Shown one piece after another: positions 11,560 through 24,099 of a stretch of 64,000 nucleotides of DNA. Every line of letters starts with the position of its first letter. The stretch's first letter is position 1. The position numbers and the translations under genes are program-made. Location of the stretch: assembly GCA_025201805.1 (NCBI GenBank), contig MU619321.1, positions 1 through 64,000 of the forward strand, read 5' to 3'. Below the pieces are notes generated by a model. That model had not been told where the DNA came from and did not search any database. It saw nothing but the letters and a program-made list of their open reading frames with translations. This stretch comes from Parasitella parasitica (taxonomy: Eukaryota > Mucoromycota > Mucoromycetes > Mucorales > Mucoraceae).

Positions 11560-13997
11560 AGCAACAATAAAGCCGTAGAAGAAAAGAAAAGAAGACTAAA
11601 TCATGACGCGTTTTACATAGTCTATCTACACGTTGATAGTGCTCCTCTACAATAAAGCGGCGTCCAGAGGGCAATGCCTCTTCTTGACAGAAAACAGCCT
11701 TTAGATCATTTAAAATGTCTGGTAGTTGGTATTTTCAGGCGCTGTACTTTGTCAACGTCTTGCCAACTACGATTTATAGAAGAAACAACTAAATCTGTTT
11801 CTTGTAAAGTGATTGATCCCCAAAGCAAGCGACATAATATGCAGGTATCTATTTCCAATATATATTATAGATCACTGTTCACATACAAAATGCTGATTCC
11901 AAGCGTCAGAAACGGACCAACTGCATAATGTATTGTCTTTGAGAAACCAACAATCTTGATCAAATTTGAGCAATTAATCTTTAGCTGTAAAACATCATCT
12001 CAAGTACAATAGTTGTATCCAATAGGCGCATACAGGAAAATTTTAAAAAGCAACGCTTCTATAATATATTTCTGTTAGTGAGCTACTGGATCACTACATT
12101 CTTGGTATACATGCATGCTATTGAAGATCTACCAAAGCCGATCACCTTTTTATGTATAACTGTATACTATTCAAGCCATCATGACCCCTTTAAACAACAA
12201 TCTCGAACCAACTGAATCCTTTGTACTCCTCATTTTATCCAACAAATATAACCTTTTCTTTTAATTAAAATTGCTTTGAACAAATCGATTGTTGCACGAG
12301 ATGATTATTTGCATCATGAGCGATTGATAGCATAATTGTTAATTTTATATAAATTTATCCACTAGCCCGTATATTCAACATTCTAAAACATGTAGGTGCG
12401 ATTTCCCTCCAATTTTTTAGGTATTTTTTTTTTACTCAAACAGGATTGCTTACTTTACAATGTACCGATATTAACGACATATCTAATTTAATCAGTAAAT
12501 GTCATTTATATACATGCGTTAGTAAGCACGCAGCAGTGGTGCTATATAATAGTGTTGGATTCTCATTTTATAAAAGAAAAATAAAGGGGGTTAGGTAAAA
12601 AAAAAAAAAATACACCAAGCGACTATACAGCAGACGAAATCGGAAGGACATGTTAAAACATATTGTGAAATTTGGACAATAAAACCAAGTTCCTTACAAT
12701 TACAGTGGCAAAATCATGTAAGGCATCATGTTCCACTGATGTTGACTTCTGAGGGGGCAAAGCACAAATAAAAGCTAATGCTATACTTTCCCTTTCCTAT
12801 ATTTAGGAGGCCTATATATATATATATTTATATATATTATACAATGTTTTGATGTTGAATGTACCATCACCCTTATTTTTACTTATTAAATATGACTAAA
12901 GACACTGAACTTGGACTCCCTTGTTTAATGGCCATTTCTAGGCAATTTCGTTTCGAAAACCATATAATCGTCTATGCAACACATGGTCTGAATATGTTGT
13001 TTATCTTGCTTTGTTGTATACTGATAAATATGACCTAATCAAGAGACATTGAAGCCTGTTTAAAGTCTGTATACAATATACATCATACCGCTTTAATAAA
13101 ATAATGCTCAGGAAGCAGATATCGATGACTTATACATGGTATATTAGCTTAAAATGCGTGCACTCGTGCTTTTTGTACATTAGGTTGATTTATTGAATTA
13201 TCCCAGGAATGTATTGACAAAAGGGATATCGGTGCATATAATCCAACCCAATGAAGTTGTACTGATATCTCACAAAAGGAGGATTAAAGGAGAATATTTA
13301 CTCTACAACCCTGCTGTCAAATATGAGCGTGCGATTGATAAAACACCCAAAAGACATTGTTATAGCCGAGATGTTGTTGTTATACAATGACGATGCATGG
13401 ATCGACTATGAATTTATACTCTTGTTTGACTTGATCTAGAAGAACATAGTACTCGACCATCCTCCTAATAATACATAAACCTTACAAGTAATGGTCCCTA
13501 AACTGTATCGAATGTGTTTCTCCGACTTCAAGTATAATGTCATATCACACCAAACAGTACATATATTTTTGATGTCTCTCCTTTTTGTTCTGTAGGTACT
13601 TTATGTATCATCATAATGAACCATCAAGCTGTTCCCCTCGTTGTCATTGTGCCTTCCATATTTGTTTTTTTTTTCTTTTAACTTTACTGCAATTTTCGAT
13701 CGTGTTTTATTGTTGCCATGGAGACAGAGAAGAGATATTATAAAACAACTAACATGATCTTGTTACTGAGAATAAGCCAACAAAAAAGCCTGATTAATTG
13801 AAATCCTTTCGGCTCATTTTACGTATTTATACATATATATAAAACGTCAGGGTCTAATATACATGAGATTGCACTGCACCATGGCAAAGTAGTAAACCAT
13901 CATTCCTACATCTCGTGTAGATGTTTACCGCCGTCCATCAAACAAACACATACGTTTTTCCCTCCTCCTCGATTGCTCCCTAACTGTGGAATTTGTG

Positions 13998-14060
13998 CCC
14001 CCCCCCCCTCCCTCTCTCTCTTTCTCTCTCTCTCTATCTCTCTCTGTCTCTCTCTCTCTC
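13998..14060 (+). repeat. C11 run followed by (CT)n pyrimidine tract
   Basis: A run of 11 C (13998-14008) is followed by an imperfect CT repeat to 14060 and then a CA-rich stretch, all in the 5' leader/promoter of the homeodomain gene. CT-rich blocks just upstream of starts are common in fungal promoters. Confidence 0.85.
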
Positions 14061-14204
14061 AAACACACACACTTTTTTTCTCCTCTAATCTAGTATTTTC
14101 CTTTTTACAGTTCAATTGAACAAATGCGCATGTATGTGTATGTTTATGTATATATATCCCCTTATATAATACATAAATCCTTCACTCCCTGATTTCTTTT
14201 TTCA

Positions 14205-14214
14205 TATATAAATA
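14205..14214 (+). promoter_or_regulatory. TATA-like element of the homeodomain gene
   Basis: TATATAAATA lies 55 bp upstream of the ATG at 14269, preceded by another AT-rich block near 14150-14170. Position and sequence fit a fungal core promoter; the transcription start is not visible. Confidence 0.4.
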
Positions 14215-14268
14215 AGCTGCTCCAAGTAAAAGCATTTCAATTATAATCATCTTTTTTAATACAACATC

Positions 14269-15479
14269 ATGTCACCCGAAATGTTAATGCAGCCCTTTGA
14301 GCAAACCTTTAATGTAGTGTCACCTGCAACACAACAAGGGTTTTATGGACATCATCTTGTCAACATGGAAACAATAAATGACAACAATTACTTGCTGAGC
14401 TATGTTCACCCTCATCACCCATATCAATATCAACAACAGCAACAGCAACAGCAACAGCATATGGATGCTAATGGTGATTTCAGACCTTCATTCTACAACC
14501 CATTTGAAATCAAGCATCGCAGACGTACATCTCGTGCTCAGCTAAAGGTCCTCGAGAAATCTTTTTCAGAGAATCCAAAACCTAATGCAACAGTACGTCG
14601 TATTCTCGCCCAAAAGCTAGATATGACGCCTCGCGGCGTGCAAATATGGTTCCAAAACCGTAGAGCCAAGGCCAAGCTATTAAGACGCAAATCAGGACAA
14701 GAAGGAGGAAACGAAGAAGATCATGACCAAGACCAATCATCAAAGCAGCAATTGAACCAGCAAGATGCTTCACCTGTCTTGTTCTCTCAATTTTTTAACA
14801 ACCTCAAGATGTGGGATAACAACAATGCTCGTTCTTTGGCTACTGCCGCCGCTGCTTCCTGCATATTTGATAATGACAGCAGTGACTTGATTAGTGGACA
14901 GCAGCATATGATGGCATTTCCTATTCATCCACTGGCTCCCGTCATTGATCAATCCCATGGGCCATCTTCTTCATTGACAACACCCGATGAATTTAACTTT
15001 ATTAATTTAGAAGATTGGAGAAGAAGATCATGCCCTGCTTTAGGCACAGTTGCCGAGCAACAACAGCCCTTCTTCCAGGTAAAGATTATTGTGCAACATC
15101 CACCTGGATGACATGAATGCTAACAGCTGTCAATATGTAGATGGATCCTACTACTCTTGCAAACACAAGCATCAATAGGCGTATGACAACATTTGAGGAT
15201 GCTGAAGCCAAGCATCACTTTGTTCAGCCGTTCCCCATTTTGAAGCCATCCAATAGTGAATGCAGTACGCCTAGATGGAACAGCACATCTTCGTCTTTTT
15301 CTTCTTCATCATCAAACAGTCCATCCAACATGGATCTCTACAGCATGAACTACTCTCCATTGTCACAACAATTAACACCTATGCTCTCAACCGGCTCACC
15401 TGTACCCTCTATCGACGGCGGCTACTACGATTCGTGCCTTGATTTACTAATGAACTGTAGCCCATCAAATGATAAATAG
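14269..15479 (+). CDS. Homeodomain transcription factor
   Basis: Two exons (14269-15078, 15141-15479) around a 62-bp intron, 382 residues. A typical 60-residue homeodomain lies at about 82-141 (KHRRRTSRAQLKVLEKSF ... GVQIWFQNRRAKAK), with recognition helix residues W, F, N and R in place. It is preceded by a polyglutamine tract (CAA/CAG codons at 14431-14458) and followed by serine/glutamine-rich regions typical of activation domains. It therefore acts as a sequence-specific DNA-binding regulator in the nucleus. It resembles fungal Pho2/Yox1-like homeodomain proteins, but orthology cannot be fixed by eye. The large upstream region with a CT block and TATA suggests complex regulation. Confidence 0.9.
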
Positions 15480-15803
15480 TTGTCCTATGATTCAACCACT
15501 ATCTTCCCCTTCATTGCAAGCATATGAACTGTCGCGCTTTAACTTATGCCTTACATACTCTCAAATTACATCATACATAGCACTGCATTTTCTCTTTGAT
15601 TACATATACCTTTCTCCTCTTCTCCCTTTTTCCCACTAATTATGCTTTTCCAATACATACCTAAATACGTACATCTGTACGTACATACATTCATACATTC
15701 ATACATACAAACATACATACATACATATATATATGTATATATAAATTCATATATAGAGACATAAATGTGTATACGCTTTACAAGTCAAACTATATACATC
15801 CAT
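15480..15803. other. Convergent spacer with CATA/TATA microsatellite
   Basis: This is the 3' flank between the homeodomain gene (+) and the ubiquitin protease gene (-). It contains an imperfect (CATA)n to (TATA)n repeat at about 15672-15745. No gene is seen. Confidence 0.6.
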
Positions 15804-18800
15804 TCATTCAGTTTTATACAAACCATCATTTTTAATGAATAATAAACTATTTAACTTTTGATCGAACGTAAAATAGATTGTATGCTGCTTTCGTCTAGCA
15901 AAAAAAATAAATAAAAGATAAGCTGAGTCATTGAATAAATAGCCACATATCCCGAGCCTTACCACAGCTTTCGATTCCTCCATCAACTTCAATCTACTAT
16001 CATCAAAAAAGTGCCACTTGTCGCTGTATCCATCTCTTACGCTTGCGGTATCTATTCATAATTTTAGCATGACTGCAACTCGATGGTAGGTCTCATCCAT
16101 TACTTACAATGTCCGCCAGTAAGTGATCCATAGTGGTTCTGTAAACACGAGGTTATTACAAGACATGGGAAATTAATCGTCAATCCCTCATGCACAACTT
16201 ACCGATACAGCATAAAGATCATAAATAAAAGATGGCCGATCTTGCGGTGGTGAGGGGGTCATTGACATCGGAACGTATCCCGATAGATCCAAGCTCCTGT
16301 ATTTTTTTTTTTTTTTTTTTTTCATATACGCATTAATAACAGAAGGGGTAAGGAGGCTCCTCCAACTCTGTACATACCTAGTAGGACATTTCACCATAAT
16401 ATCCAGCTTATTTCTAAACAGTCCTTCCATCGAGAACCGCTTCAACTGTATTAATAGTACGTCAGGCAGTCTGCTCAACGTCAGCTGCTTGGAGGCTTTG
16501 CGTTTCTTTTGACATTTCGGACATCGCCATGCATCTTCTTTGTCCAAGACTTCTTCTTTCACAAAATAATCCAAGCACTGGTTCAAGGTCACACTAGAGA
16601 TCCGCATCTTTTTCGTTGGTATAGGCAGAGAAAGCGACATAAAGGAATTGTAAGTGGTCGATGTCTAATTGTTAAAAGTATGAGTATCTAGGTAGTTTGT
16701 TCACGCACCCTCGCTTACATGTTTGCACGTAAGGCAAGTTAGTCGACTACGGTATTGGCCCTGGAATAAACTGACAATAATGCTAGAGTTGGTTGCTAAA
16801 TATCTGTCCCATGATAATGCACTAGCTTGCCAGTCAGGTAATCTCTCAAATTCCGCGTCATCCTGCACTAATGTCATCCTTTTGTTACAGTTCTGGTTCA
16901 AATCCTCGTGTAGTGCATCCAGTATAAATATCAAAAACTCCTGTGAATCATGCTGATCCGTATTTCTAAACTGAGGTGCAAATGCCATGATGGCCTCTCT
17001 AAATGTCATGGGTGATATAAAGTTATAGTTCTCACTCCACATGGATCGCACCAGGCCGGCAAAACTTTCGACCAGCACGCCCCTTGTGCCTTTCTCGTTG
17101 GCTTTATTCACATGCTGCTTGAATACGCCCGCTAAACGATACGTACCCATGTATTAGTGGCCATTACTGCTCGCTATAAAAAAAATAAACTTACATGTGA
17201 AATACCTTGCCAAGGGAATGGTCCCACTCAGACACTGAACAATAGAGTTTATATAACACGTATTCCCCAAATTTGTCAAGCCAGTGGCTCCTACGGTTAC
17301 TACAGAGTTGAGCTGGGAAAACGAAGGACTGGCCGCTGGACTGTTGGACGCATGGATATTGTTAGCAGACACATGATGGAACTCTGCAAGCGCTGAGGGT
17401 CGGCTGATGGAGACAGTGGGCTCAGCAGACGAAGACCTTGTCTGCATCCGTACATTGGCAGTGGATGGTTTGTCTTCGTTATGATGGTATGTCATGGGGG
17501 GGACATCGTACAAGTTACTGGTCGTGGTCGTAAATCCATTAAAGGGGTTGTCTATAAATGTTCTTTGTCTATGCAGTTTGGGATACGAAGGCGGAATGGG
17601 CCGTAATTCCCTCGGTGGCTGCTGTTTCTGCTGTGAAGAGGGCAGCGGTAAGATTTCATTTGACGCTAGTGGTTCGAAATAGCGTGTTGTCTGTGATTCT
17701 TTTCTCGGTGCGGTTGGCAATGGCTGAGGTTTAGATATTTGCGGCTGCTTAGGGCTCCCTTTATCAAAGTAGTCGTACAACGAGTTTTGTGGTGTGCTCC
17801 CGCTGCCATTGGATTTGAGCCATTGCTTTTTGTCTTTTAGCACTGGAAATCTGTAGATGCCTCTTTCTCCCACTGCCAACATCCACGCATCAAATCCACC
17901 TGCCAGCATTTTTGGGGAGTGCTTCATTTTTTGCCCTGATTCCAACACCCGTCGGATATTGAATGCTGGCTTGTATGCAGTCTCTACTGTTTTGCTATTT
18001 TGATCGTAGTAGACAATCAGATCGAACTTTGTTCTTTCCGCGAATAACGTCTGCTCAGCCTCAGGGTTGCGTAATAAAGAGTCTTGAATTTTCATTGTCG
18101 TGGCACTGTATACCGATTGTGGTGAATAACACGAGTGTAAGCGTACAGGCATGAATAAACTTACTCGGGCTGGAGTACCACAGGTTCGATTTGAATAATC
18201 CATTGATGTTTGACACAGCCATTTTTGAATGCTTCTCTAGGTCGAACGTCAACTAGCAAAATGCTGGGAGGATTCGATTTCGTAGTGATTAGTTTTGCAA
18301 GCTCAATAGGCTGAATGGTTGGGGAATCAGGAAATTGATTGTTTGTCCATGATGGTAACTGGATCACGTTATTTTCGGACACCTTTAAAGCAGATGTGTT
18401 CTGTGCCAGCTGATTCATACTATTTTGCGGTATTTGGCTAGTGTTGCAAGTAGTAGTCGTGGTGTGGGCAGTGGCAGCGGGTAAATCGTTCAACGAGTAA
18501 TGAGGAAAGTTTCTAGGGTCATGGCTTGGAATGTAGGCGTAAGATGCGACTTGTGTCGTCGTTATTGAATTCGTAGGGTTGGCGTTAAAGTAGGTATTGA
18601 TATGGTACGGTTGCTGCAGTTGGCTTTGCTGTCTTGAGAGCATATACCAAGCTTCTATTCGCAGCGATAAATCCTGCAGTAAAGCAAATATTTCGTCGTT
18701 TGTCCTCTGGTCGGTCGTTGGGGGGTCAGTAACACACAGTAATAAAATGGCAGACATGCATAGTAGATACCTTTTTCAAGCCCAAGAAGACTGAATCCTG

Positions 18801-18973
18801 TCTCACTTGATTGTAGCACGAATGAAATTTGATAATTTCCACCATAATGCTGAGAACCATGTCAGAAACCGCACACATATCAAAGAATTCTAGTTTTTTG
18901 CTCTTACCTACAGCCTCTCATATACGAAATGTATGCGCTTTCCAGGTTGTTGTTTAGTATGGCCAGATCGCCC

Positions 18974-19033
<60 letters not shown>

Positions 19034-19257
19034 TTTATAATAAATCTGTGGTTACTCGCTGCACAATGATGGCGAAACAAGCAATTCCAAAGTACCTGTT
19101 CGTAGAGCTTGATAACCGAGTTGACCCATCTTTTTATGTCGTATGTCTCTGTATCTGCCTTGTCCACATAGGCTTTTTGTCGCAAATCGTCAATCAGACT
19201 GGGTGGTGCGCTTTGTTTATGGTGTATATTTACATGATTATTTAGAGATGTGGACAT
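15804..19257 (-). CDS. Rhodanese-containing ubiquitin-specific protease (Doa4/Ubp4/USP8 type)
   Basis: Ten exons (19257-19096, 18972-18908, 18849-18771, 18706-18165, 18105-17195, 17131-16719, 16664-16378, 16296-16203, 16138-16108, 16051-15804) close in frame to 943 residues. Domains in order: USP8-type dimerisation/MIT-like helices, rhodanese-like domain (LLVDVRPREAF ... YYDQ), linker, and the USP catalytic core with Cys box GLTNLGNTCYINSIVQCL, zinc ribbon (CLTC, CPKC) and His box NHYGSLTGGHYTA. The order matches yeast Doa4 and animal USP8, which strip ubiquitin from cargo at endosomes. A 57-T run lies in intron 1 and a 21-T run in intron 7, as poly(A) on the sense strand beside the acceptor. 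In the last exon the conserved SAYLLF appears only if a 40-bp intron-like stretch is read through, so the extreme C-terminus is unsure. Confidence 0.9.
16302..16322 (-). repeat. Poly(A)21 (sense) in intron 7 of the ubiquitin protease gene
   Basis: Twenty-one T on the plus strand, i.e. A on the gene strand, directly before the acceptor ATACAG. Confidence 0.9.
18976..19032 (-). repeat. Poly(A)57 (sense) in intron 1 of the ubiquitin protease gene
   Basis: Fifty-seven uninterrupted T on the plus strand lie between donor CAG|GTACTT and acceptor TAG|GGC. The run occupies about half of the 123-bp intron and places a purine-rich tract where a polypyrimidine tract is expected. Its exact length is prone to assembly error. 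Confidence 0.9.
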
Positions 19258-19576
19258 GACGTTGGGAAAAGAAAAGAAAGGTAAAGAAAAGCAATTTTCA
19301 AAGTCCAGCTTTCTCAAGGAGAACCTGAAAACGACGAAACTAGCTTCTATGACAAAGGGTGCTATTGTTGTCGTTTGTATCAAAAATAGAAGCTTATTTA
19401 GTGTTAACAATGAAACCATCGTCTGGTTGGCTTTTATATTATTATTACTATTACTATTACTATTACTATTATTATTTTTATTATTGTTATTATTATTTTT
19501 ATTATTATTATCTCATGTCACTTTTTAGCAGATCAATGCATAGTGAGGTAGGGTTTGCTGCCTATAGATGTGTCGA
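19258..19576. repeat. Spacer with imperfect (ATT/ACT)n microsatellite
   Basis: This is the promoter of the ubiquitin protease gene and 3' flank of the peptidase gene. An imperfect trinucleotide repeat runs from about 19437 to 19511. No gene is seen. Confidence 0.6.
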
Positions 19577-21848
19577 TTATTGAAGGCGGAAAGAAAGCGC
19601 TCTGTGCTGGTTATCATCATTCTTTGAGACAAAAGTGTATTTGCCAATCCAATCAAGCACTACAATCAGCATATAGCATTGGTATACAAGAACAATAAAA
19701 ACGTTTGCCTTTTTTTTTTTTTTTTTTCTTACCTTCATTATGCCATTTTAAGGAATTGGCAGGCTTCAACACCCAATGATTTTCATCAGGAAAATACAGC
19801 AAACGAGATGCGACGCCTTGCCTTTGAAGTGCGGTGAAGGTTGACAAGGACTCACCAAATGTCAGCCTAAAGTCATTGCCACCGTGAATAACTAATGTAG
19901 GCGTCTTCCAGTTTTGAACAAAGTTAGATGGGGACCATTTCTCATACGTCTCTCGCTGATCCGCACGAACTGGCGAGCCGCCAAATTCCTTCTCGGCAAA
20001 GTAAAGTTCGTCTGTGGTGTAGTAGACTTGAGTTGTTGAAAAGACGCCGTCATGATTGACAAGAGCTTTGAATTTGTTGCTATGGCTGTTCAACCAGTTG
20101 GCCATATAACCACCATAGGACCCGCCAAGTCCAGCAACACGCTCAGCGTCGAGATAGTCAAACTTATCCAGCACATAGTCAAGGCCAGTTTCGAGGTCAT
20201 AGAATGGGTGCGATCCCCAGTTCCCGCCAATAGAGTCGGTGAATGCCTGGCCATAGCCGGTAGAGCCGTGGAAATTGATAGCCACTACACCGTAGCCTGC
20301 ACCGGCAAAGATTTGAGGGTTCCAGCGAGTTGACCAATTGTCATTCCAACTGCCCTGAGGTCCACCATGAATCAAAAATGCAACAGGATACTTTTTGCTT
20401 TGCTCAAAATTAGCAGGCTTAAGGTACCAGCCGTGCACCTCTTGATCCATTGCGCCAATAAATGAAATATCCTCTGGCTCGGAAAATTGAATAGACTTGA
20501 GCTTGCTGGCCAATCCACTCTCAACCGCCAAAGGCTTGACCTGCTTGCTTTGAACATTCAATACATGGGGAGCAACAGGATGCTTCATGGAGCTAGCGCC
20601 GTAAAAGATCTCGCCGGAAGCAAGCACGGTCAAACCAGTAGCATACTTGGTTTCAGTCAACGTATCTACAGCTTCGGTCTCGAGGTCAACGGCAAAGATT
20701 TTGTTGCGACCTTTTTGCTCAGCGGTGACGTACAGAGTCTTGGAGTCGAGCGACGAAGTAACTTCATGAGGGGAAGAGTCCCACGATTCAGCAACAACCT
20801 TTCTTTCCTCAGTGGTGGGATCGTAGACGACAATGCGATTGCGGTCGGCTTCATATTGGGGTGTGTACATCTGAAAGTAGACCAATTGACCAGAGCCGGT
20901 GAAATGAGGGCACGAAGAGGCAGCAGGGATGTCCTTATTGATAGCAACAGGCTCATGTTTTCCAGAGGTAGACACCGTGTACACATGGGCAGATGTTTGC
21001 CAGGCGTTGTCAGTTGAAGTGATCTTTGCTATAAACGCAATTTGAGACGCATCCGGAGAAATGTCGTAATCACTGGTGTCGCCTTGTGGGAAGCTGGGCG
21101 ATTCTAATCCACTGTGCTGCAATAGATTGATGGGCTTATCGGCCATCTGGTACTTGGCATCGTGGGTAATCTCCAAGCGCACTACAAAAATGTTGTTCTT
21201 TTTCTCCTTGACATAGGCATCCCAGTGTCTTACCATAAGCTGTTCATACACCATTGAGGTGTCCTTTTTGGTCTTTTCAATGTCCTTGTCCCTTTGCAGG
21301 GTACTATCAAGGTCTTGGAGATCGTTGTACACAGATGCAGAAAACGCCAACAACCTGTGCTTGCTGTTGTATTTTATGTTTTCAACAGGGATAGGGAAGT
21401 CTGAGAGGCGGTACGATTCTCTGTTGCCTAAATTGAGCACATGGAGTTGGTCTACTTTGTCATCAGAGTCGGCTTGGTGGTGAAAGTAGGCGACGTGCTC
21501 ATCATCCAAGAAAAAGGGCTCCGTATCAGCAGTGTCGAAGGAGGGCTTGGTCAGCTCTTGCACAGTATTGTCGTTTATATTCAAAAGATAAAGGCTACGA
21601 ACAGTCTAAGGGACATTGTATCATTTACTGCCCCGCTCTGCCCTTGTTTCTGTATTCGCACTTACCTTGGCTTGATCAATGTTATATGCCGATTGAGAAT
21701 AAACAGCCAAAGTGCCATTAGGGGATGGAACAGGAACGCCAGGCCTTGCTAATTGGATTAAATCCACAGGTGTAAATCGATCGGCCATGACAATACTGCT
21801 AGACACCAAACCAAAAAGAAGAAGCGTGCTTTTAACCAACATGGACAA
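19577..21848 (-). CDS. Secreted dipeptidyl-peptidase V (S9C prolyl oligopeptidase family)
   Basis: Three exons (21848-21666, 21605-19733, 19659-19577) give 712 residues, close to fungal DPP5. The N-terminus is a signal peptide (MSMLVKSTLLLFGLVSSSIVMA). The middle is beta-propeller-like, and the C-terminal alpha/beta hydrolase has the nucleophile motif GLGGSYGGYMA, acidic residue in GGNDFRLTFGES and the histidine in DENHWVLKP, completing the catalytic triad. Such enzymes release dipeptides from peptides outside the cell and supply amino acids and nitrogen. The last intron starts GTAAG followed by A18; reading through it would give an artificial lysine tail, whereas splicing restores the family ending NEVLDWIGKYTF. 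Confidence 0.93.
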
Positions 21849-22578
21849 TCTACGCGAATAATTTATTCAAAAAGCAAAAAAGAGAAAAAAAAAAGTTCGA
21901 TTTACATTAGAGAGGAGAATTTTGCTAGATTCCACTTTTGGCGAAAATCACCTAAAATGTCCCATCACAAACTTCACATGAGCAATCCCTTATAGTCGAC
22001 AAAATTAGGTTTGGCCAATGGATAAAAAGTTTTGATCATTTCAAAATTCAATTGGGACGAAAATGGGGCATTCTAGTCTTTTTTTAAACTGCTCAAAATC
22101 TATCTTCAGAATTAAAGGACAAGCTCGTCTATATCAAAGTAGAGATTGATTATATACAAGTAGTTGTAATATATTATCATTAGACGCAGAATTAAACTTG
22201 TTGCACTAGAGCAAGCTACTATACAGGTTTGGTACAAAAGCAAGCTCTTTTCCAAACGCCGAGATGTATCCAGAAACATTGGTAGGTTGGACAAATGCTT
22301 TAAATAGGTGGTGTATTTGGTTGCAATGCTTGCAATCAACTAATAATTATGTTTGTAATAAAAGATATATGAGTATTATTTTTAAAAATGTTTGTTTGAT
22401 TCTTTTCATGTATTTTTTGATCAAAAGGAATTGTGTCTGTAGCTTTTTATTTATTTATTTAGGATTTGGATTTTTTAGGATTCAGATTTTCATCATCCGT
22501 ACTGTCAAAATTCCTTTTGCTATCACTAAAATGAATTCCAATTTAGCAAACTACAAGATGAACACTTTTAAGAGACAC
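21849..22578. other. Intergenic, 730 bp
   Basis: This is the promoter of the peptidase gene and 3' flank of the MADS gene. No coding region is supported. Confidence 0.5.
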
Positions 22579-24069
22579 TTACGATATTTCCGGCTTCAAT
22601 GGCGAAGGTCTATAATCTCTCTGTGGGGCTGGTGGTGGCCAGTTAAATGCATTACTTATTGCACCGCCACCGGAATTATGATTGTTGGCAGTAATAGGCG
22701 TTGACGAGAAATTTAGCGGGCTCGGTAACTCGTTTTGTTGATAGAATTCTGGATAAAACGTCGAAGGAGAGGGCAGATTTTGAGCAAATTGAGATGGTAA
22801 CGCCGATGGCGGGCCAGGTTCAGGTTGCCGGTAATAGGGTTGCGAAGAAGGAGGAAAGCTATGATGAAGAGGTGCTGCATTTACTTCGTCTTTTCCTACT
22901 TCGTCTTTCACACTTGATGCAGTCGATGATACAGAAGATACACTTAATTGATGTCGATGCTTTGAAGGATCGGGCGATTCATTAGGGCCTGGTTCTGGAA
23001 TTTGAAGTCTTAGTTTAGGTGGTTTTTTACCGGTACTGACACTGCTATGCGTTGATAAGGCAGGACTAGCAGGAGGCCCCAAGTTGGGTGAAGATACTGT
23101 ACTTAGGTTAGATCCATGTTGTAAAGATGTCTGTCTACTATGCTGTGCAGATGGTTGAGGACTAACAGAATATTGCTGTTGGCGTTGCTGCTGCTGTTGG
23201 TATTGCTGAGGATGATGCTGTTGCTGGTGGTATTGCTGCTGTTGGTGCTGAGGAGGTACAATGCCATAAGAAGAGGAAGAGGGCATATGAGGATGCTGAT
23301 GGTGATGAAGAGGAGGCTGTTGCTGAGTCCCAGGGCCACCAAACATATACACTGGTTGCTGATGTTGAGGTGGCATATTATACATGTCATAACCTACTTG
23401 TTGCTGATGTTGCTGAGGATGACCATAGCGCATCTGCTGCGGCTGTTGAGGATAATGCATTTGCTGTGGGGGCTGCTGGGGATACATGACAGTAGATCTA
23501 TGGTTTGCTTGAGTTGGTACAGTTACATTCGACACGGATTTTTTGCTGGTATTTATCATCATCATTTGATCCGTATCATTCTCTCCACCTTGTACACTGG
23601 CGCTTCCACCCACAGAATTTACGTTGTGATTTGATCCGTCACCGCCGCCGTCATCGTCATCGTCTTCCTTTATTGACTCGTCTTGGTCAGTCGAATTGAT
23701 GAAATCTTGGTTCGACTTGCTCTCATGAGGCTCATTGTACTATTAGATGAAAAACACGTCAATTAGGCTCTTTTGTTAGCAGTGACTCGAGGTTATGTTT
23801 TACTTCGGTGTACTTCATTAGAATCTTGTCGATATCAGTGCTGGCGTACTGCACAAGTTTTCCATTGTTGTTAAATATGATCAACGCAATTTCACAATCA
23901 CATAGAACGCTCAATTCGTAAGCTTTCTTCATCAATCCATGTTTTCTTTTTAAAAATGTAACCTTGAAATTATGTGTATCAGATTTTATGATAAATTGGC
24001 CACTTTTTGGTTTACCTGTCGGTTACGATCATCCTTGATAGACTGGATCTTAATTTTCTTGCGGCCCAT
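22579..24069 (-). CDS. MADS-box transcription factor (MEF2/Rlm1 type)
   Basis: Three exons (24069-24016, 23962-23804, 23739-22579) give 457 residues. The first 58 residues are a MADS domain ([18 protein letters not shown], then [20 protein letters not shown]) followed by the MEF2-type extension. The first intron splits the MADS domain after residue 18. The rest is glutamine/proline/serine-rich (many QQ and PQQ runs), as in activation domains. MEF2/Rlm1 factors bind CTA(A/T)4TAG-like sites and act under MAP kinases, in fungi the cell-wall integrity pathway; this function is inferred from family. An X-box-like sequence lies 31 bp upstream of the ATG. A 32-bp intron-like end could change the last residues to LLNWNSF. 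Confidence 0.92.
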
Positions 24070-24099
24070 GGGTTTATAAATAAGTTATTATGTTTGATG

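Larger units (their letters stand above)
11560..14268. other. 2.7-kb intergenic region upstream of the homeodomain gene
   Basis: No convincing gene. Open frames at 11674-11928 (84 codons) and 13193-13390 (65 codons) have no family features. Seen here: A/T-rich microsatellite near 12812-12838, an X-box-like site GTTGCCATGGAGAC at 13712-13725, a pyrimidine block at 13998-14060 and TATA-like sequences before the homeodomain start. A long regulated promoter is the simplest reading. Confidence 0.4.

Noticed and set aside
11674-11928. Possible small divergent gene next to the Elg1-like start
   Set aside because: The only intron that would extend it is 26 bp, too short, and no domain was recognised.
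18976-19032. Poly(T) as retroposon tail or pol III terminator
   Set aside because: It sits wholly within an intron with good splice ends and has no adjacent RNA gene or target duplication.
19258-19419. Upstream in-frame start for the ubiquitin protease (MVSLLTLNKLL...)
   Set aside because: Hydrophobic, phenylalanine-rich and without family similarity; MSTSLNNHVN at 19257 starts the conserved part and the upstream stretch is read as 5' UTR.
20487-21017. 176-codon plus-strand frame within the peptidase gene
   Set aside because: Antisense of a fully supported S9 peptidase exon.
23140-23634. 164-codon leucine-rich plus-strand frame
   Set aside because: Antisense of the glutamine-rich MADS tail; CAG repeats give leucine-rich shadows.
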